Source: JAWPMT01 sp965601475 (lineage in GTDB: Bacteria > Bacteroidota > Bacteroidia > Cytophagales > Cyclobacteriaceae). Taken from it: DNA of 64,000 nt. The translations under genes were made by a program, and so were the position numbers. Below are positions 1 through 8,754 of the stretch, in pieces (within the stretch, counting starts at the first letter, position 1; every line of letters starts with the position of its first letter). The DNA lies in assembly GCA_965601475.1 (NCBI GenBank), contig OZ271832.1, positions 5,270,001 through 5,334,000 of the forward strand. The letters are read 5' to 3'. The notes below the pieces were generated by a model. That model saw only the letters and a list, made by a program, of their open reading frames with translations, did not search any database and was not told where the DNA came from.

Positions 1-132
1 TGGTTTGGAAATCAGCAGGGAGAGGGGTATGAGTACTTCCTGCTTTGGCTTGGTATGGCCGTCAGCTTGTTGATTAGTGGTGGAGGAAGGCTAGCGCTGG
101 ACCGGCTTCTGGTGGTCAAACCTGATGGATAG
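1..132 (+). CDS. DoxX family membrane protein, C-terminal fragment
   Basis: The reading frame is open from the first base of the window to a TAG at 130-132, giving 43 residues. It contains a hydrophobic stretch followed by SGGGRLALDRLL, the usual end of DoxX-family proteins, where a last membrane helix is followed by G-x-G-R-x-S/A-L-D. DoxX proteins are small four-helix inner-membrane proteins linked to redox or sulfur metabolism in some bacteria. The N-terminal three quarters lie outside the window, so the exact subfamily cannot be judged. The 167 bases to the next gene show no terminator or other feature I can recognise. Confidence 0.6.
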   Translation, partial: WFGNQQGEGYEYFLLWLGMAVSLLISGGGRLALDRLLVVKPDG

Positions 133-299
133 ATTCTTTCCAGGCCTTCTGAGAATGGTTGTTTGAAGAGGTCACCTCCAGGTGAGTCAATATTCAGGTA
201 TCGGTAAGAACATGGCGGTGTTTCTTTTTTGCACAGAAGCTTCTACAACCATAACTTTCTGAAAGTTGCCTGCAGTGAATTTGAGGTCATCTGGAAAGA

Positions 300-1109
300 A
301 TGAATACCATACGAACGCTTTTCAAGCCCTATCAGCCCAGTATTGCCTATGGTAATGAATCAACGGTGGACTATGAGGAAACGGCTCCCAGTGAATTGCT
401 GCAGGAATACATCCATTGCTACTGGCGGCTCCGCTCTCGCGAGGAGCTGAGTGCCAGTTTTCTCTACAGGGTTGTTTCTGACGGGTGCATCGACATTCTC
501 TTTGAGCAGGGTGCGCCGGAAGAGGTTTTTATTACCGGGTTTTCCACAAAATACCTTGAGTATGACTTGGGTCATGCTTTTGACTATGTGGGTGTTCGTT
601 TTTTACCCGGGGGATTTCCGGCGCTGTTCGACATTGCGGCTGACCAGCTCAGCAATCAGTTCCTACCATTAAGTGATATCTCTGGGGCCTTGAATAGGGG
701 ATTTCATGAAATGATCACAAGTGTCTGGACACTGGATGAAGCTAAATGGGCATTTGACGGGCACTTCTCCAATGTGGTCAAGACTTTGCCAAAAGGGGGC
801 ATGGACCCCCGTTGTAATGCCGCGATGATACAGATTCTGGAATCCAGGGGAGCCATCAATTTGGGTACACTCGATGTAGGTGTTAGCGAAAGGCAGTTGA
901 GGAGGTTGTTCGCATTCTACTTTGGGGAATCTCCCAAGACTTTCGCTAAGATCGTCCGATTTCAGAATATCCTTGGCGCCAAACCGTCAACCAAAAGCCT
1001 TAGGTACAACAAGATCTTCTATGATGAGGGCTACTATGACCAGGCACACTTCATCAAGGAATTCAAAGCTTTCTATGGTGTCACACCCAACAAGGCCTTT
1101 GGACGTTAG
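300..1109 (+). CDS. AraC family transcriptional regulator (DUF6597-type N-domain)
   Basis: This 269-residue cytoplasmic protein has a roughly 100-residue N-terminal domain (about 15-115) resembling DUF6597, which often precedes AraC helix-turn-helix domains in Bacteroidota, and a C-terminal AraC/XylS DNA-binding domain (about 190-267). The second helix-turn-helix is visible as GYYDQAHFIKEFKAFYG followed by TPNKAF, the family's F-x-G-x-x-P signature. The ATG is preceded by a weak GGAAAGA. The ligand of the N-domain is unknown. A VOC-domain gene follows 61 bases downstream in the same direction and is the most obvious regulated partner, although this is only inferred from position. Confidence 0.85.
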   Translation: MNTIRTLFKPYQPSIAYGNESTVDYEETAPSELLQEYIHCYWRLRSREELSASFLYRVVSDGCIDILFEQGAPEEVFITGFSTKYLEYDLGHAFDYVGVRFLPGGFPALFDIAADQLSNQFLPLSDISGALNRGFHEMITSVWTLDEAKWAFDGHFSNVVKTLPKGGMDPRCNAAMIQILESRGAINLGTLDVGVSERQLRRLFAFYFGESPKTFAKIVRFQNILGAKPSTKSLRYNKIFYDEGYYDQAHFIKEFKAFYGVTPNKAFGR

Positions 1110-1170
1110 GCACTTTGTCCGATTCTTACAATCCCGGATGTCATAGCAGATTCATCTTTGTCTCAAAACA

Positions 1171-1647
1171 ATGAGAAACACGATGAAACGACTCGCATTC
1201 TTGGTCGGTTGGTGGTTGATCACTAGCCATATTCAGGCCCAAACATTTGAAACTCAACAATCCAAAAACATGAAACTCAACGCAGGCATTATCACATCAA
1301 AAATTTCTGAAACGAAAAAATTCTATCAGGAAAACCTTGAATTTGAGGTAGTATTTGAGAATGACTTCTACCTCCTGATGCAAACTCCCGGAGGGCATGC
1401 GCAACTGAGCTTTCTGCTGCCCAACCATCCATCTCAACAGCCACTGTTCCAAGCCGCTTTCGAAGGGCAGGGCATGTATCTAACCATCGAGGTGGATGAT
1501 GTCGATGCCTTGTACAGTTCAATAAAGCAAAAAGGTGTAGATATCAAGATAGATATTCGGGATGAACCCTGGGGTGACAGGCATTTTGCCATCCAGGACC
1601 CGAATGGTATCGGTATTGATCTTGTGAGGTATACGGCACCGAACTAG
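1171..1647 (+). CDS. VOC (glyoxalase/bleomycin-resistance fold) protein with an apparent signal peptide
   Basis: This is one vicinal-oxygen-chelate domain of about 120 residues. It begins NAGIITSKISETKKFYQENL, has an EVDDVDALY strand-helix unit, and ends with DPNGIGIDLVRY, where Asp replaces the usual Glu of DPxGxxxEL. VOC proteins include dioxygenases, glyoxalases and drug-binding resistance proteins; the substrate cannot be told here. It is odd that a signal-peptide-like leader (MKRLAFLVGWW...IQAQT) precedes the domain, since VOC proteins are normally cytoplasmic. An in-frame ATG at 1270 would give a leaderless protein of standard length, so the start is uncertain (1171, 1183 or 1270). A strong terminator follows at 1668. 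Confidence 0.8.
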   Translation: MRNTMKRLAFLVGWWLITSHIQAQTFETQQSKNMKLNAGIITSKISETKKFYQENLEFEVVFENDFYLLMQTPGGHAQLSFLLPNHPSQQPLFQAAFEGQGMYLTIEVDDVDALYSSIKQKGVDIKIDIRDEPWGDRHFAIQDPNGIGIDLVRYTAPN

Positions 1648-1667
1648 GCTAGTCAGAAGTGAATTCC

Positions 1668-1697
1668 GCATCCTCCTGCATGGGGGATGCCTTTTTC
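1668..1697 (+). terminator. Rho-independent terminator after the VOC gene
   Basis: A 9-bp stem, GCATCCTCC pairing with GGGGGATGC (one G-T pair) around a TGCAT loop, is followed by CTTTTTC. It lies 20 bases after the VOC stop codon. The T-run overlaps the stop codon of the converging SodC-like gene on the other strand. Confidence 0.8.
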
Positions 1698-2259
1698 ATT
1701 CTATGCTTCCACAGGCAATTTTGGCATTGGCGCTGTGGTCGTGAAATACATTATTGAAACACTCACCCACAAAATCCTCAGGTCCTTCGTGCACGATCAG
1801 GACCGTATTTCTCAAATCTCTATGGTCACCGGTGCCATAAGACCAGAGCTGGGATTCGATCATAAGCACACCTTGGCCCTGGTTATCTGCCAATAGGTTA
1901 CCGACATCTCCAGCTTTCGGACGCGACCACGCAAACCCATAACTCGTTTCATCGCAAAAACTCCCATCAGAATTTTGATTCCAGTGATGTCGGGGCTGTT
2001 CACAACTACCATGGTGAAGATGTACCGCGTGACTGGTGTTTGGTACCAGCCCCTCCATAGACAACGTCAGGCGCAATCCCCCTTCGGCTGCATTTTCTAA
2101 AGTGATGGTTCCATTGATTTCTCCTGAGAGTGAATAAGTGGAATCAGTCACTAGCTGGATGCGTTGGATGGGTGCGGAAAGCAATGTGTCCGGTGAACTG
2201 TCATCATCGGCACAGGCGAGACAGGTCGACAAAATCAAGACATACATACATTGTTTCAT
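1696..2259 (-). CDS. SodC-like (Cu/Zn superoxide dismutase fold) lipoprotein, zinc site apparently degenerate
   Basis: With the ATG at 2259 the protein has 187 residues and starts with a lipoprotein signal (STCLAC lipobox, Cys16); an upstream in-frame ATG at 2289 is less likely. The body matches the SodC fold. HAVHLHH (77-83) carries the copper histidines, RHHW (90-93) sits at the bridging-His position, KAGDVGNL (115-122) matches the HLGDLP loop, VLIVHEGPEDF contains the last copper His (157), and Cys86 and Cys183 fit the conserved disulfide. The His residues expected around the zinc loop appear replaced (Lys115 just before AGD, Phe/Ala earlier). It may therefore be a copper-only or inactive relative. 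Likely location is periplasm or outer membrane. Confidence 0.7.
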   Translation of the reverse strand: MKQCMYVLILSTCLACADDDSSPDTLLSAPIQRIQLVTDSTYSLSGEINGTITLENAAEGGLRLTLSMEGLVPNTSHAVHLHHGSCEQPRHHWNQNSDGSFCDETSYGFAWSRPKAGDVGNLLADNQGQGVLMIESQLWSYGTGDHRDLRNTVLIVHEGPEDFVGECFNNVFHDHSANAKIACGSIE

Positions 2260-2317
2260 CCGTGAAGTAGCCATAGAACTAAAATACACTTCAAAAGCCT
2301 GGCACCCTAATGACTGA

Positions 2318-3292
2318 CTATTGCTTCTCGGCTAGTGTCACAACAATTTTCCCAACTGCCCTGCGGGTGCCCAGATATTTGAAAGCGGAAGGTATGGATT
2401 GAAAGTCAAAGCATCGCCCGATCACAGGCCGAACTTGTCGCGTTGCAGCCAAATTAGCCAGATAACTCAGTCCCTCTGTCGTAGTCTTTGCATCCATTGT
2501 GACGAACCTTTGATGATTTTTTTTGCCGATCCGGATCCCTTGCGCAAGAAACTGAAACATTGACCTGAAGTTTGTAAACCCTACCATGATGCAGGTGCTA
2601 TGCAATTTCATCATCTTGCTCACCTTTTTGGGAACGACATTGCCCACCAGGTCAACGATCACGTCATATCGATCTTCCCGCGCTGTAAAGTCCGTTTGTT
2701 GGTAGTTGATTACTGCTTCCGCACCCAGTCGCTTTACCAACTCCACGTTTTTTTGGCTGGAAATGCCATGCACGACAGCTCCCTCATGTTTTGCCAATTG
2801 CACGGCGAAAGTGCCAATGCCCCCAGAGGCTCCGTTCACCAACACCTTACTGCCGGGGAGAATCTTGCCGTGAAGCTCCAAAGCGCCCAGGGCTGTGATG
2901 CCAGCCAGGGGGATAGCCGCTGCTTCTTCATAACCCAGGCTATCTGGCATTTTGGCCGCTTCCGTTTCCTTCAGGCAGACATATTCAGCCAGACCCCCTC
3001 GAAAAGTTCGCCCAAAAACCCTGTCACCTACCTGAAAGCCTTCAACCCCTTCACCGACTTCCTGCACTACCCCGGAGACATCACCACCTAGAATGGCGTG
3101 TTTCGGTTTGAAAAGCCCACTTACCAATCGGATCAACCAGATTGAACCTCTAAGGTGATGCCACTCCGCAGGGTTGATGGAAATGGCTTTTGTTTTGATG
3201 AGGATCTCACCCCGCTTGGGGGCGGGTTTGGCAACTTCGTTCATTTGAAGTACCTCGGGCCCACCATATTTCCTGTAAGTAAAAGCTTTCAT
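2318..3292 (-). CDS. NAD(P)-dependent medium-chain dehydrogenase/reductase (quinone-reductase type)
   Basis: This is a 324-residue MDR-superfamily oxidoreductase. The N-terminal GroES-like domain starts MKAFTYRKYGGPEVL, and the Rossmann domain has NGASGGIGTFAVQLAK near residues 148-163, the nucleotide-binding A-x-G-G-x-G motif. The structural-zinc cysteines of classical alcohol dehydrogenases are absent, so it is closest to zinc-free quinone oxidoreductase or enone-reductase-like members that use NADPH. I chose the ATG at 3292 because it aligns with the family start and overlaps the upstream DUF6326 stop by four bases (ATGA); the frame is open further upstream, but only inside that gene. The substrate is unknown. 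Confidence 0.85.
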   Translation of the reverse strand: MKAFTYRKYGGPEVLQMNEVAKPAPKRGEILIKTKAISINPAEWHHLRGSIWLIRLVSGLFKPKHAILGGDVSGVVQEVGEGVEGFQVGDRVFGRTFRGGLAEYVCLKETEAAKMPDSLGYEEAAAIPLAGITALGALELHGKILPGSKVLVNGASGGIGTFAVQLAKHEGAVVHGISSQKNVELVKRLGAEAVINYQQTDFTAREDRYDVIVDLVGNVVPKKVSKMMKLHSTCIMVGFTNFRSMFQFLAQGIRIGKKNHQRFVTMDAKTTTEGLSYLANLAATRQVRPVIGRCFDFQSIPSAFKYLGTRRAVGKIVVTLAEKQ

Positions 3293-3714
3293 GATGCAAC
3301 TGCTGATTTTGGCCATCTCAGGGCATACTGAAAAACGTAGATCAAGGCGGCTACTTCTACCGTCGAGAAGAACAGGTAGGAGAGTGGGGTGCTTCCCAGT
3401 GAGGAAATCAATGCCGGTACCACCACCCAAAGCATCGAAAAAATCGACCCGATGAAATTGGCGATACGATTCGATTGGCGTGGAAGCAACCTCGAGAGCA
3501 ACACCATGATGATGGGCACTTCCATAAAAAACGCAAAACCAAGCACCATCTCCGCCGAAAGATCCTGACTCAACCGTTCCAGGTCCTGAAGATAGCCAGG
3601 TTTCAACATGCCAAGGATATCAGCGTACACCATATTTAGCAAAACAAAAACCCAAGTCGTCGAAAGCACAACCCTTGGATCACTAATGTTCAATGTGATT
3701 CTTGTCTTTTCCAT
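3289..3714 (-). CDS. DUF6326-like four-helix membrane protein
   Basis: The protein is 141 residues from the ATG at 3714 (MEKTRITLNISDPRVV); an in-frame ATG at 3750 would add 12 residues. Four hydrophobic segments are visible, at about 15-37, 56-79, 86-108 and 113-135. The first contains FVLLNMVYADILGML followed by KPG, a pattern I associate with DUF6326, a family with no known function that often lies beside AraC regulators in Bacteroidota. Its end overlaps the reductase start by four bases, so the two are almost certainly co-translated. The AraC gene at 3781 lies 66 bases upstream in the same direction. Confidence 0.7.
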   Translation of the reverse strand: MEKTRITLNISDPRVVLSTTWVFVLLNMVYADILGMLKPGYLQDLERLSQDLSAEMVLGFAFFMEVPIIMVLLSRLLPRQSNRIANFIGSIFSMLWVVVPALISSLGSTPLSYLFFSTVEVAALIYVFQYALRWPKSAVAS

Positions 3715-3780
3715 GATTCGATCTAATTGAACCACAAAGCTCATGTTCATTGAAGTTCACATCTTGATGAATCAGGCCAC

Positions 3781-4632
3781 TTACTTGACCATTGAGGTCA
3801 TCCGATAGGAGGAAGGAGATACACCGAATTTCTTTTTGAATGATCGGGACAGATGTTCGGGGCTATCGAAGCCAAGCCTATAGCCTATGCTGCTGATGGC
3901 CTCGTCGGACATACGAAGCTCCTCAGCTATCTTCTCCAATCGTTTCTCAAGCAGGTATTGGCCGGGAGACTGATGATAGACCTCTTTGAAACGCCGTTTG
4001 AACGTGCTCAAACTGGAGTTGGTGAGTTGGGCGAGATTGGTGACCGTGGCAGGAGTGAGGAGATGGGCCTCCACGATCTCTTCAAAATCGAAAATCCGGT
4101 CGGAAAATAGGCTTCGCATGATTTCTTTCACAGGCTCGGCATTTTCCGTTTGCAGCAGCAGTAGGACGATTTCCTTCAACTTGAGCTTGAGTAACTCCTC
4201 GGTGACGGCGGCCTGATTGTCGAAGAGCTCATTGATGTTGTTGAAATACAGCTTTACCAGCTGGCTCGCAGCCTCTTGAACAAGGTATTGATTTACCGGT
4301 CGTTGCAGTTCTTTCCAAATGGCCGGTTTTTCACCTTCGAATATGAGTTGCAGCAGGTCACGGTTGAAGTGGACAATGATCGTTTCCATTGAACCTGCCA
4401 TTTCATGGGCGATGAGGTTTCCAATGGTCAATCCACACGTAGAAAGGATGACTGTGCCCTTTGATGCTGTGATTTGTGCAGGAGCGTAAAGCGTTTGACC
4501 CTCACCCTCCTGAATATAGAGGTAACAGGCATCAGCAGGAAGACCCAGATCGTCTTCGAGTGGTGTTTCCACGGCGATGCGTGTAAAGACCGTGGTTTTG
4601 CCGAGCAATAGCTGGTCCCTGTGCTTGATCAT
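3781..4632 (-). CDS. AraC family transcriptional regulator
   Basis: This is a 283-residue regulator with an N-terminal cupin-like sensing domain (about 1-110), a helical linker (about 120-180) and a C-terminal AraC domain (about 190-280). Both helix-turn-helix units are visible: NLAQLTNSSLSTFKRRFKEV and ISSIGYRLGFDSPEHLSRSF, the latter followed by KKKFGVSPSSYR. The N-domain most resembles the ExsA-type AraC group of Bacteroidota. It heads a leftward set with the DUF6326 and reductase genes, which it may control. The 210 bases between it and the divergent kinase gene at 4843 must hold both promoters, but I see no clear operator there. Confidence 0.88.
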   Translation of the reverse strand: MIKHRDQLLLGKTTVFTRIAVETPLEDDLGLPADACYLYIQEGEGQTLYAPAQITASKGTVILSTCGLTIGNLIAHEMAGSMETIIVHFNRDLLQLIFEGEKPAIWKELQRPVNQYLVQEAASQLVKLYFNNINELFDNQAAVTEELLKLKLKEIVLLLLQTENAEPVKEIMRSLFSDRIFDFEEIVEAHLLTPATVTNLAQLTNSSLSTFKRRFKEVYHQSPGQYLLEKRLEKIAEELRMSDEAISSIGYRLGFDSPEHLSRSFKKKFGVSPSSYRMTSMVK

Positions 4633-4842
4633 ACCAAGTGTAATTGGATATGCGTACGGTTATCCTGATGTCAAAGTTTTTGCAGTGAGTGACTTCGGAC
4701 GCTTATTGGAAACGATATAGCTTCATTGAACAGGAATTATACCGGGAGCCGACATCAAATTGCTATTTCACTATGCGAATAGGCATTCCATGATTAATTT
4801 TCGCCGAAAGCTTCTAAAGACCTGCAGACCGACATTCCTAGT

Positions 4843-6642
4843 ATGACGAAGAGTCTACTCACCTACTGCTTTATGGCCGTTTCCATGATAGCCGTGTGCA
4901 ATCCCTACAAGGGAGACACCTGGCAGGATATCTTGGAAAATGGGGGTGGTGAAATCAAAGTATTCTGGTATCCCAATAATGAAGATATCACGATCTCCAA
5001 AGATGTTGTCGATGGTATTGAGCACGATCTCATGGATGCTTTCGAGGCCTACCTGGAGGCCAAGTACAATGTGGCTATTGAGGTCACATGGGTGGGTACA
5101 GCGGATTTCCAGGAGGTAATGGACGCAACAGCAGTTGGTGAAGGGGGGGTGTTTGGAGCCAGTTCCATTTCCATCACCAAAGAACGAAGTGCCCGGATGG
5201 ACTTCACGCCGCCGTTCCTGCCCGACGTTGCGGTTTTGGTGTCAAATACTACACTTCCTCTGGCACAAACAGATGAGGAGTTCAAGAAGCTATTGTCCAC
5301 GGCAACGATCTTCTCGATCAAAGGGACCACGCACGAGAAATCACTGTTAGACCTTCAACTTGAATATGACCTGGAGTATGAGATCCAATACCTAAATAAT
5401 AGTGGTCAGATCATGGATGTAGTGGCCAGTACGCCCGACGCCCTTGCCTACGTTGGGCTGCCCAATTTCCTGAATTCATTCAAAGATTCTGAAAACGTGA
5501 GGCGTCAGTTTTTCCGGCCTCTTAAGCAGAATGGCCTTGCATTTTCATATCCCAAGGGTTCGGACTGGGCGGATCCGGTGACCGACTATTTTGGCAGCGC
5601 TCAGTACCAGCGGGATAATGAAAGAATCATTGTGAAATACCTTGGTCCAAATGCCCGAGCCATCATCAACCGCATAGGCAGGTCTGCCGTGTATGGGCCC
5701 CTGGAGGAGATTGCCCTTTCCAACCAGGAGAAGGAATTGCAGTACCAAGAACTTCTTGAGGTCGCCAGGAGAGAGCGGATGCAAGCTCGAAATAACTCGT
5801 TATACCTCGTGGCCGTGATTTTGATCACCTCTGCAGCCTTTGTGCTGGTGTACGTCAACCGACAGGGCAGGCAGACTAATCGACTGCTGAAGACGCAATA
5901 CGACAAAATTGAGCAGAACAACGTGATGCTGAAATCAATCAACCAGGAGAAGAATGATCTGATCAAAATACTTGCCCATGACTTACGCTCTCCTCTGGCA
6001 AATATTTTGGGGATTTCCATGCTTTTCAAGGATAACCCAAACTTCAATGAGGATGATCTCCAAATGAATGAATACATCCTTCAAGCCTCCAGGAAAATCG
6101 AGTTGATGATCACCAAGATATTGGATGTAGACGCGATTGAGAGTGGTGAACTCAATATGAAACTTCAGCCTGTTCCGGTAGAGGAAGTCATCACCCAGGT
6201 AATTCGTGATAACAAACAGGCTGCAGGTCGCAAAAGCATTACGCTTAAGCAGGAGGTTAGTAGCGAATTGATCGCCATCGCCGACCGTTTCTATTTGACA
6301 CAGGTGATCGATAACCTTGTCTCGAACGCTCTGAAGTTCAATCACCCAGAAAGCACAGTTTGGATCAGGGTTTCCCAGAAGGAAGATCAGGTGGATATCG
6401 CAGTGGAAGATCAGGGTCCGGGACTCACAGAAGACGATCAGAAAAAGCTATTTCAAAAATTTCAAAAACTCAGTGCCCGACCCACTGGCGGTGAAGCTTC
6501 TATCGGCCTGGGGCTGTCGATCGTCAAACTGTACGTGGAAAAGATGCATGGTCAGGTGATTTACCATACGACCCTAGGCAAAGGCACTACTTTTCATGTC
6601 ATTCTACCCTTACAGGCTGCCGAAGCCAGTGCCATTGTCTAG
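4843..6642 (+). CDS. Sensor histidine kinase with periplasmic solute-binding (SBP_bac_3-like) domain
   Basis: The protein has 599 residues: signal sequence (1-20), a periplasmic solute-binding-like domain (about 36-275), one membrane helix (about 320-338), a short coiled coil, a HisKA domain with the phospho-acceptor His379 in KILAHDLRSPLANILG, and a HATPase_c domain with the N box (DNLVSNALKF), D-x-G-x-G box (VEDQGPGL) and GLGLSIVKLYVE. The binding domain has the amino-acid/polar-ligand type layout (GVFGASSISITKERSARMDF), as in BvgS/EvgS sensors, so it probably binds a small periplasmic ligand directly. No response regulator is adjacent; a second kinase follows 107 bases downstream. Confidence 0.88.
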   Translation: MTKSLLTYCFMAVSMIAVCNPYKGDTWQDILENGGGEIKVFWYPNNEDITISKDVVDGIEHDLMDAFEAYLEAKYNVAIEVTWVGTADFQEVMDATAVGEGGVFGASSISITKERSARMDFTPPFLPDVAVLVSNTTLPLAQTDEEFKKLLSTATIFSIKGTTHEKSLLDLQLEYDLEYEIQYLNNSGQIMDVVASTPDALAYVGLPNFLNSFKDSENVRRQFFRPLKQNGLAFSYPKGSDWADPVTDYFGSAQYQRDNERIIVKYLGPNARAIINRIGRSAVYGPLEEIALSNQEKELQYQELLEVARRERMQARNNSLYLVAVILITSAAFVLVYVNRQGRQTNRLLKTQYDKIEQNNVMLKSINQEKNDLIKILAHDLRSPLANILGISMLFKDNPNFNEDDLQMNEYILQASRKIELMITKILDVDAIESGELNMKLQPVPVEEVITQVIRDNKQAAGRKSITLKQEVSSELIAIADRFYLTQVIDNLVSNALKFNHPESTVWIRVSQKEDQVDIAVEDQGPGLTEDDQKKLFQKFQKLSARPTGGEASIGLGLSIVKLYVEKMHGQVIYHTTLGKGTTFHVILPLQAAEASAIV

Positions 6643-6749
6643 GTCTTGGAGGGCTGATTTCCCTGTCCATGGCTGCATCTAACGCTTTAAGTTCAGGCTC
6701 ATCCGCTTTTAGTAGCAGGGGATAACATTTGAAGTATTTTTGCGAAGCC

Positions 6750-8606
6750 ATGAAGAAGCGATCGCTCAGGACACTGCTTGTTGTCTCGACCTTTTGTCTG
6801 GGTGTGTCACTCACAGCCCAGCAACAGGCCTCTTTTGCTGAGCTGGATAGCTTGGTTGCTGAGGGCAAACGGATCTATTTCACATCTCCGGAAGCGTCGA
6901 TGAGCCTGGGAAAGGAGATTGTCGAACTTTCCGAAGAGGCGCAGTATCAGCGGGGAAAGCTTGAAGGCTTAAGACTGATTGGCAACTCTCATTACCTGCT
7001 GGGTCGTATGGATAGCGCTGCTTTCTATATGTTGGCGCTGCTTGATCTGGCTTATGATGTAAATGATGTCGGCATGCAGGCGGATGTCATGATAGATATC
7101 GGCCAGACCTATGACAAGATCGGTATGCATAGCCTTGCCTATGACTACTTCTGGCAAGCGCATCAGATCAGACTGCAGACCAATGACGCCGAACGACTTT
7201 CTGTCACCTTTATCAATCTGGCCTATCATTATTATCTGAGGGATGAGCTGGACACGGCATTGTACTTCTATGATCGCACCGCAGAGATCCTGGATACGAT
7301 GATGACTCATACCAACTCCTTTCTCTATAATCAACAAGGAGGTGTGTACCTGAAACAAGGCCGGTATGACGACGCGCGTCACAAGATTGAGAAGGCCATG
7401 GTGATGAACCTGGAAGAGGGCAACAATTGGGATCTGAGCTACAACCATACGCTCATGGCACAATTGGAACTTGAATTGGGGGATGTGGCGGCAGCCGAGC
7501 GCAATGCCCTGGAAGCAATAAGGATTTCCGAAGAAAGTGGTATTGCGATAGAGCTCGATTTGATATATAAGGTGCTTTCAGAAGTGAAAACCCGCCAGGG
7601 CTACTTTCGCCAGGCACTGGGTTTTCTGAACAAGAGCTATACCTACGCCGATAGCCTGGAACTGGTGCTTACCGACCAGAAATTTCTTGCGCTCGATCAC
7701 TACAAAAATCAAAAGGAAAATGAAATCAGTACGCTGAAGTTGAAGGCTGAGAATCTTTCTCAGAAAGTGCAGATAGGCTATCAGCGCAATATGCTCATAG
7801 GGATGATCCTCACATTACTATTGGCCCTGGGTAGTTTGGGGTTTGTGCTACGGCAAAACAACAAATTGAAGGTGGCCAGGAAGAAGATCAATCACCAAAA
7901 TGAGGACCTTCAGCAACTCAATACGACGAAAAACAAGCTCATTTCAATCATCACGCATGATATTCGCAATCCGCTCAGCAACATCAATGGCATGCTCAAA
8001 CTAGCCAGGGATGGGCTGATCACACCGGATGAATTCAACCAATACGCAGGGTCTTTGGTGGATCAGACCGACCGACTGGAGACGCTTTCCGAGACGCTTA
8101 TCAAGTGGTCCAGGAGTCAGGAGAAGGGGTTGGTGGCGACAATGGAGCTGGTGGATCTCGACCAACTCATCAAACAGTCGATACAATACGTCGCGTACAT
8201 GGCTGATAACAAGGAAGTGGAGCTCCACTACCAGACCGAGGCAACTTCGAAGGTCAGAGCTGACGCTAACATGATGATGCTCATCCTGAACAATCTCTTG
8301 ACCAATGCCATCAAATTCACACCTTCGGGGGGTAAGGTGAGTGTGACGCTGGAAGAAGGGCAAGGCGCCCTCAGTATAGCGGTCACCGATACCGGAGTGG
8401 GTATCGATCCGGATATTATCCAAAAGCTAAGAGAAGGGGCTCTGAGGCCAATGATTGGTACAGCCAATGAGAAGGGTACTGGTATCGGTCTGCTGTTGAC
8501 ACTGGACCTTATAACGCTGATGGGTGGGACCCTGGACGCAAGCCAGAATCCGGATGGTGGCAGCACTTTCATCGTAGTGCTCGAGGATGTGGAGAAGCGC
8601 AAATAG
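6750..8606 (+). CDS. TPR-domain sensor histidine kinase
   Basis: The protein is 618 residues from the ATG at 6750, chosen because it begins a clean signal peptide (MKKRSLRTLLVVSTFCLGVSLTA); a TTG seven codons upstream is unlikely. About six TPR units (30-300), probably periplasmic, precede one membrane helix (about 345-363), a coiled coil, HisKA with the catalytic His near residue 402 (SIITHDIRNPLSNINGM) and a HATPase domain (LLTNAIKF, VTDTGVGID, GTGIGLLLTLDL). This layout is common in Bacteroidota and generally has no known ligand. No receiver or DNA-binding domain is present and no response-regulator gene is near, so its partner is encoded elsewhere. It follows another kinase in the same direction. 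Confidence 0.88.
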   Translation: MKKRSLRTLLVVSTFCLGVSLTAQQQASFAELDSLVAEGKRIYFTSPEASMSLGKEIVELSEEAQYQRGKLEGLRLIGNSHYLLGRMDSAAFYMLALLDLAYDVNDVGMQADVMIDIGQTYDKIGMHSLAYDYFWQAHQIRLQTNDAERLSVTFINLAYHYYLRDELDTALYFYDRTAEILDTMMTHTNSFLYNQQGGVYLKQGRYDDARHKIEKAMVMNLEEGNNWDLSYNHTLMAQLELELGDVAAAERNALEAIRISEESGIAIELDLIYKVLSEVKTRQGYFRQALGFLNKSYTYADSLELVLTDQKFLALDHYKNQKENEISTLKLKAENLSQKVQIGYQRNMLIGMILTLLLALGSLGFVLRQNNKLKVARKKINHQNEDLQQLNTTKNKLISIITHDIRNPLSNINGMLKLARDGLITPDEFNQYAGSLVDQTDRLETLSETLIKWSRSQEKGLVATMELVDLDQLIKQSIQYVAYMADNKEVELHYQTEATSKVRADANMMMLILNNLLTNAIKFTPSGGKVSVTLEEGQGALSIAVTDTGVGIDPDIIQKLREGALRPMIGTANEKGTGIGLLLTLDLITLMGGTLDASQNPDGGSTFIVVLEDVEKRK

Positions 8607-8754
8607 GCGTAGAACAACGACATCCCTAAAACTGGAATTCCGTAAGGCTTCAGATATTCTGAAATTGATATAATTCAATTTTTTGTAGGAATATTTAAAA
8701 TATTGGTAGGGTAAAATTTTATTGTCTGGTAGTAAAGTCAAGATTACTACTAGC

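Noticed and set aside
2600..3091. 163-residue plus-strand frame opposite the reductase
   Set aside because: It lies entirely within a well-supported gene on the other strand and has no domain.
3293..3430. N-terminal extension of the reductase gene to 3430
   Set aside because: The added residues match no part of the family and lie inside the DUF6326 gene; the ATG at 3292 gives the standard start and an ATGA overlap.
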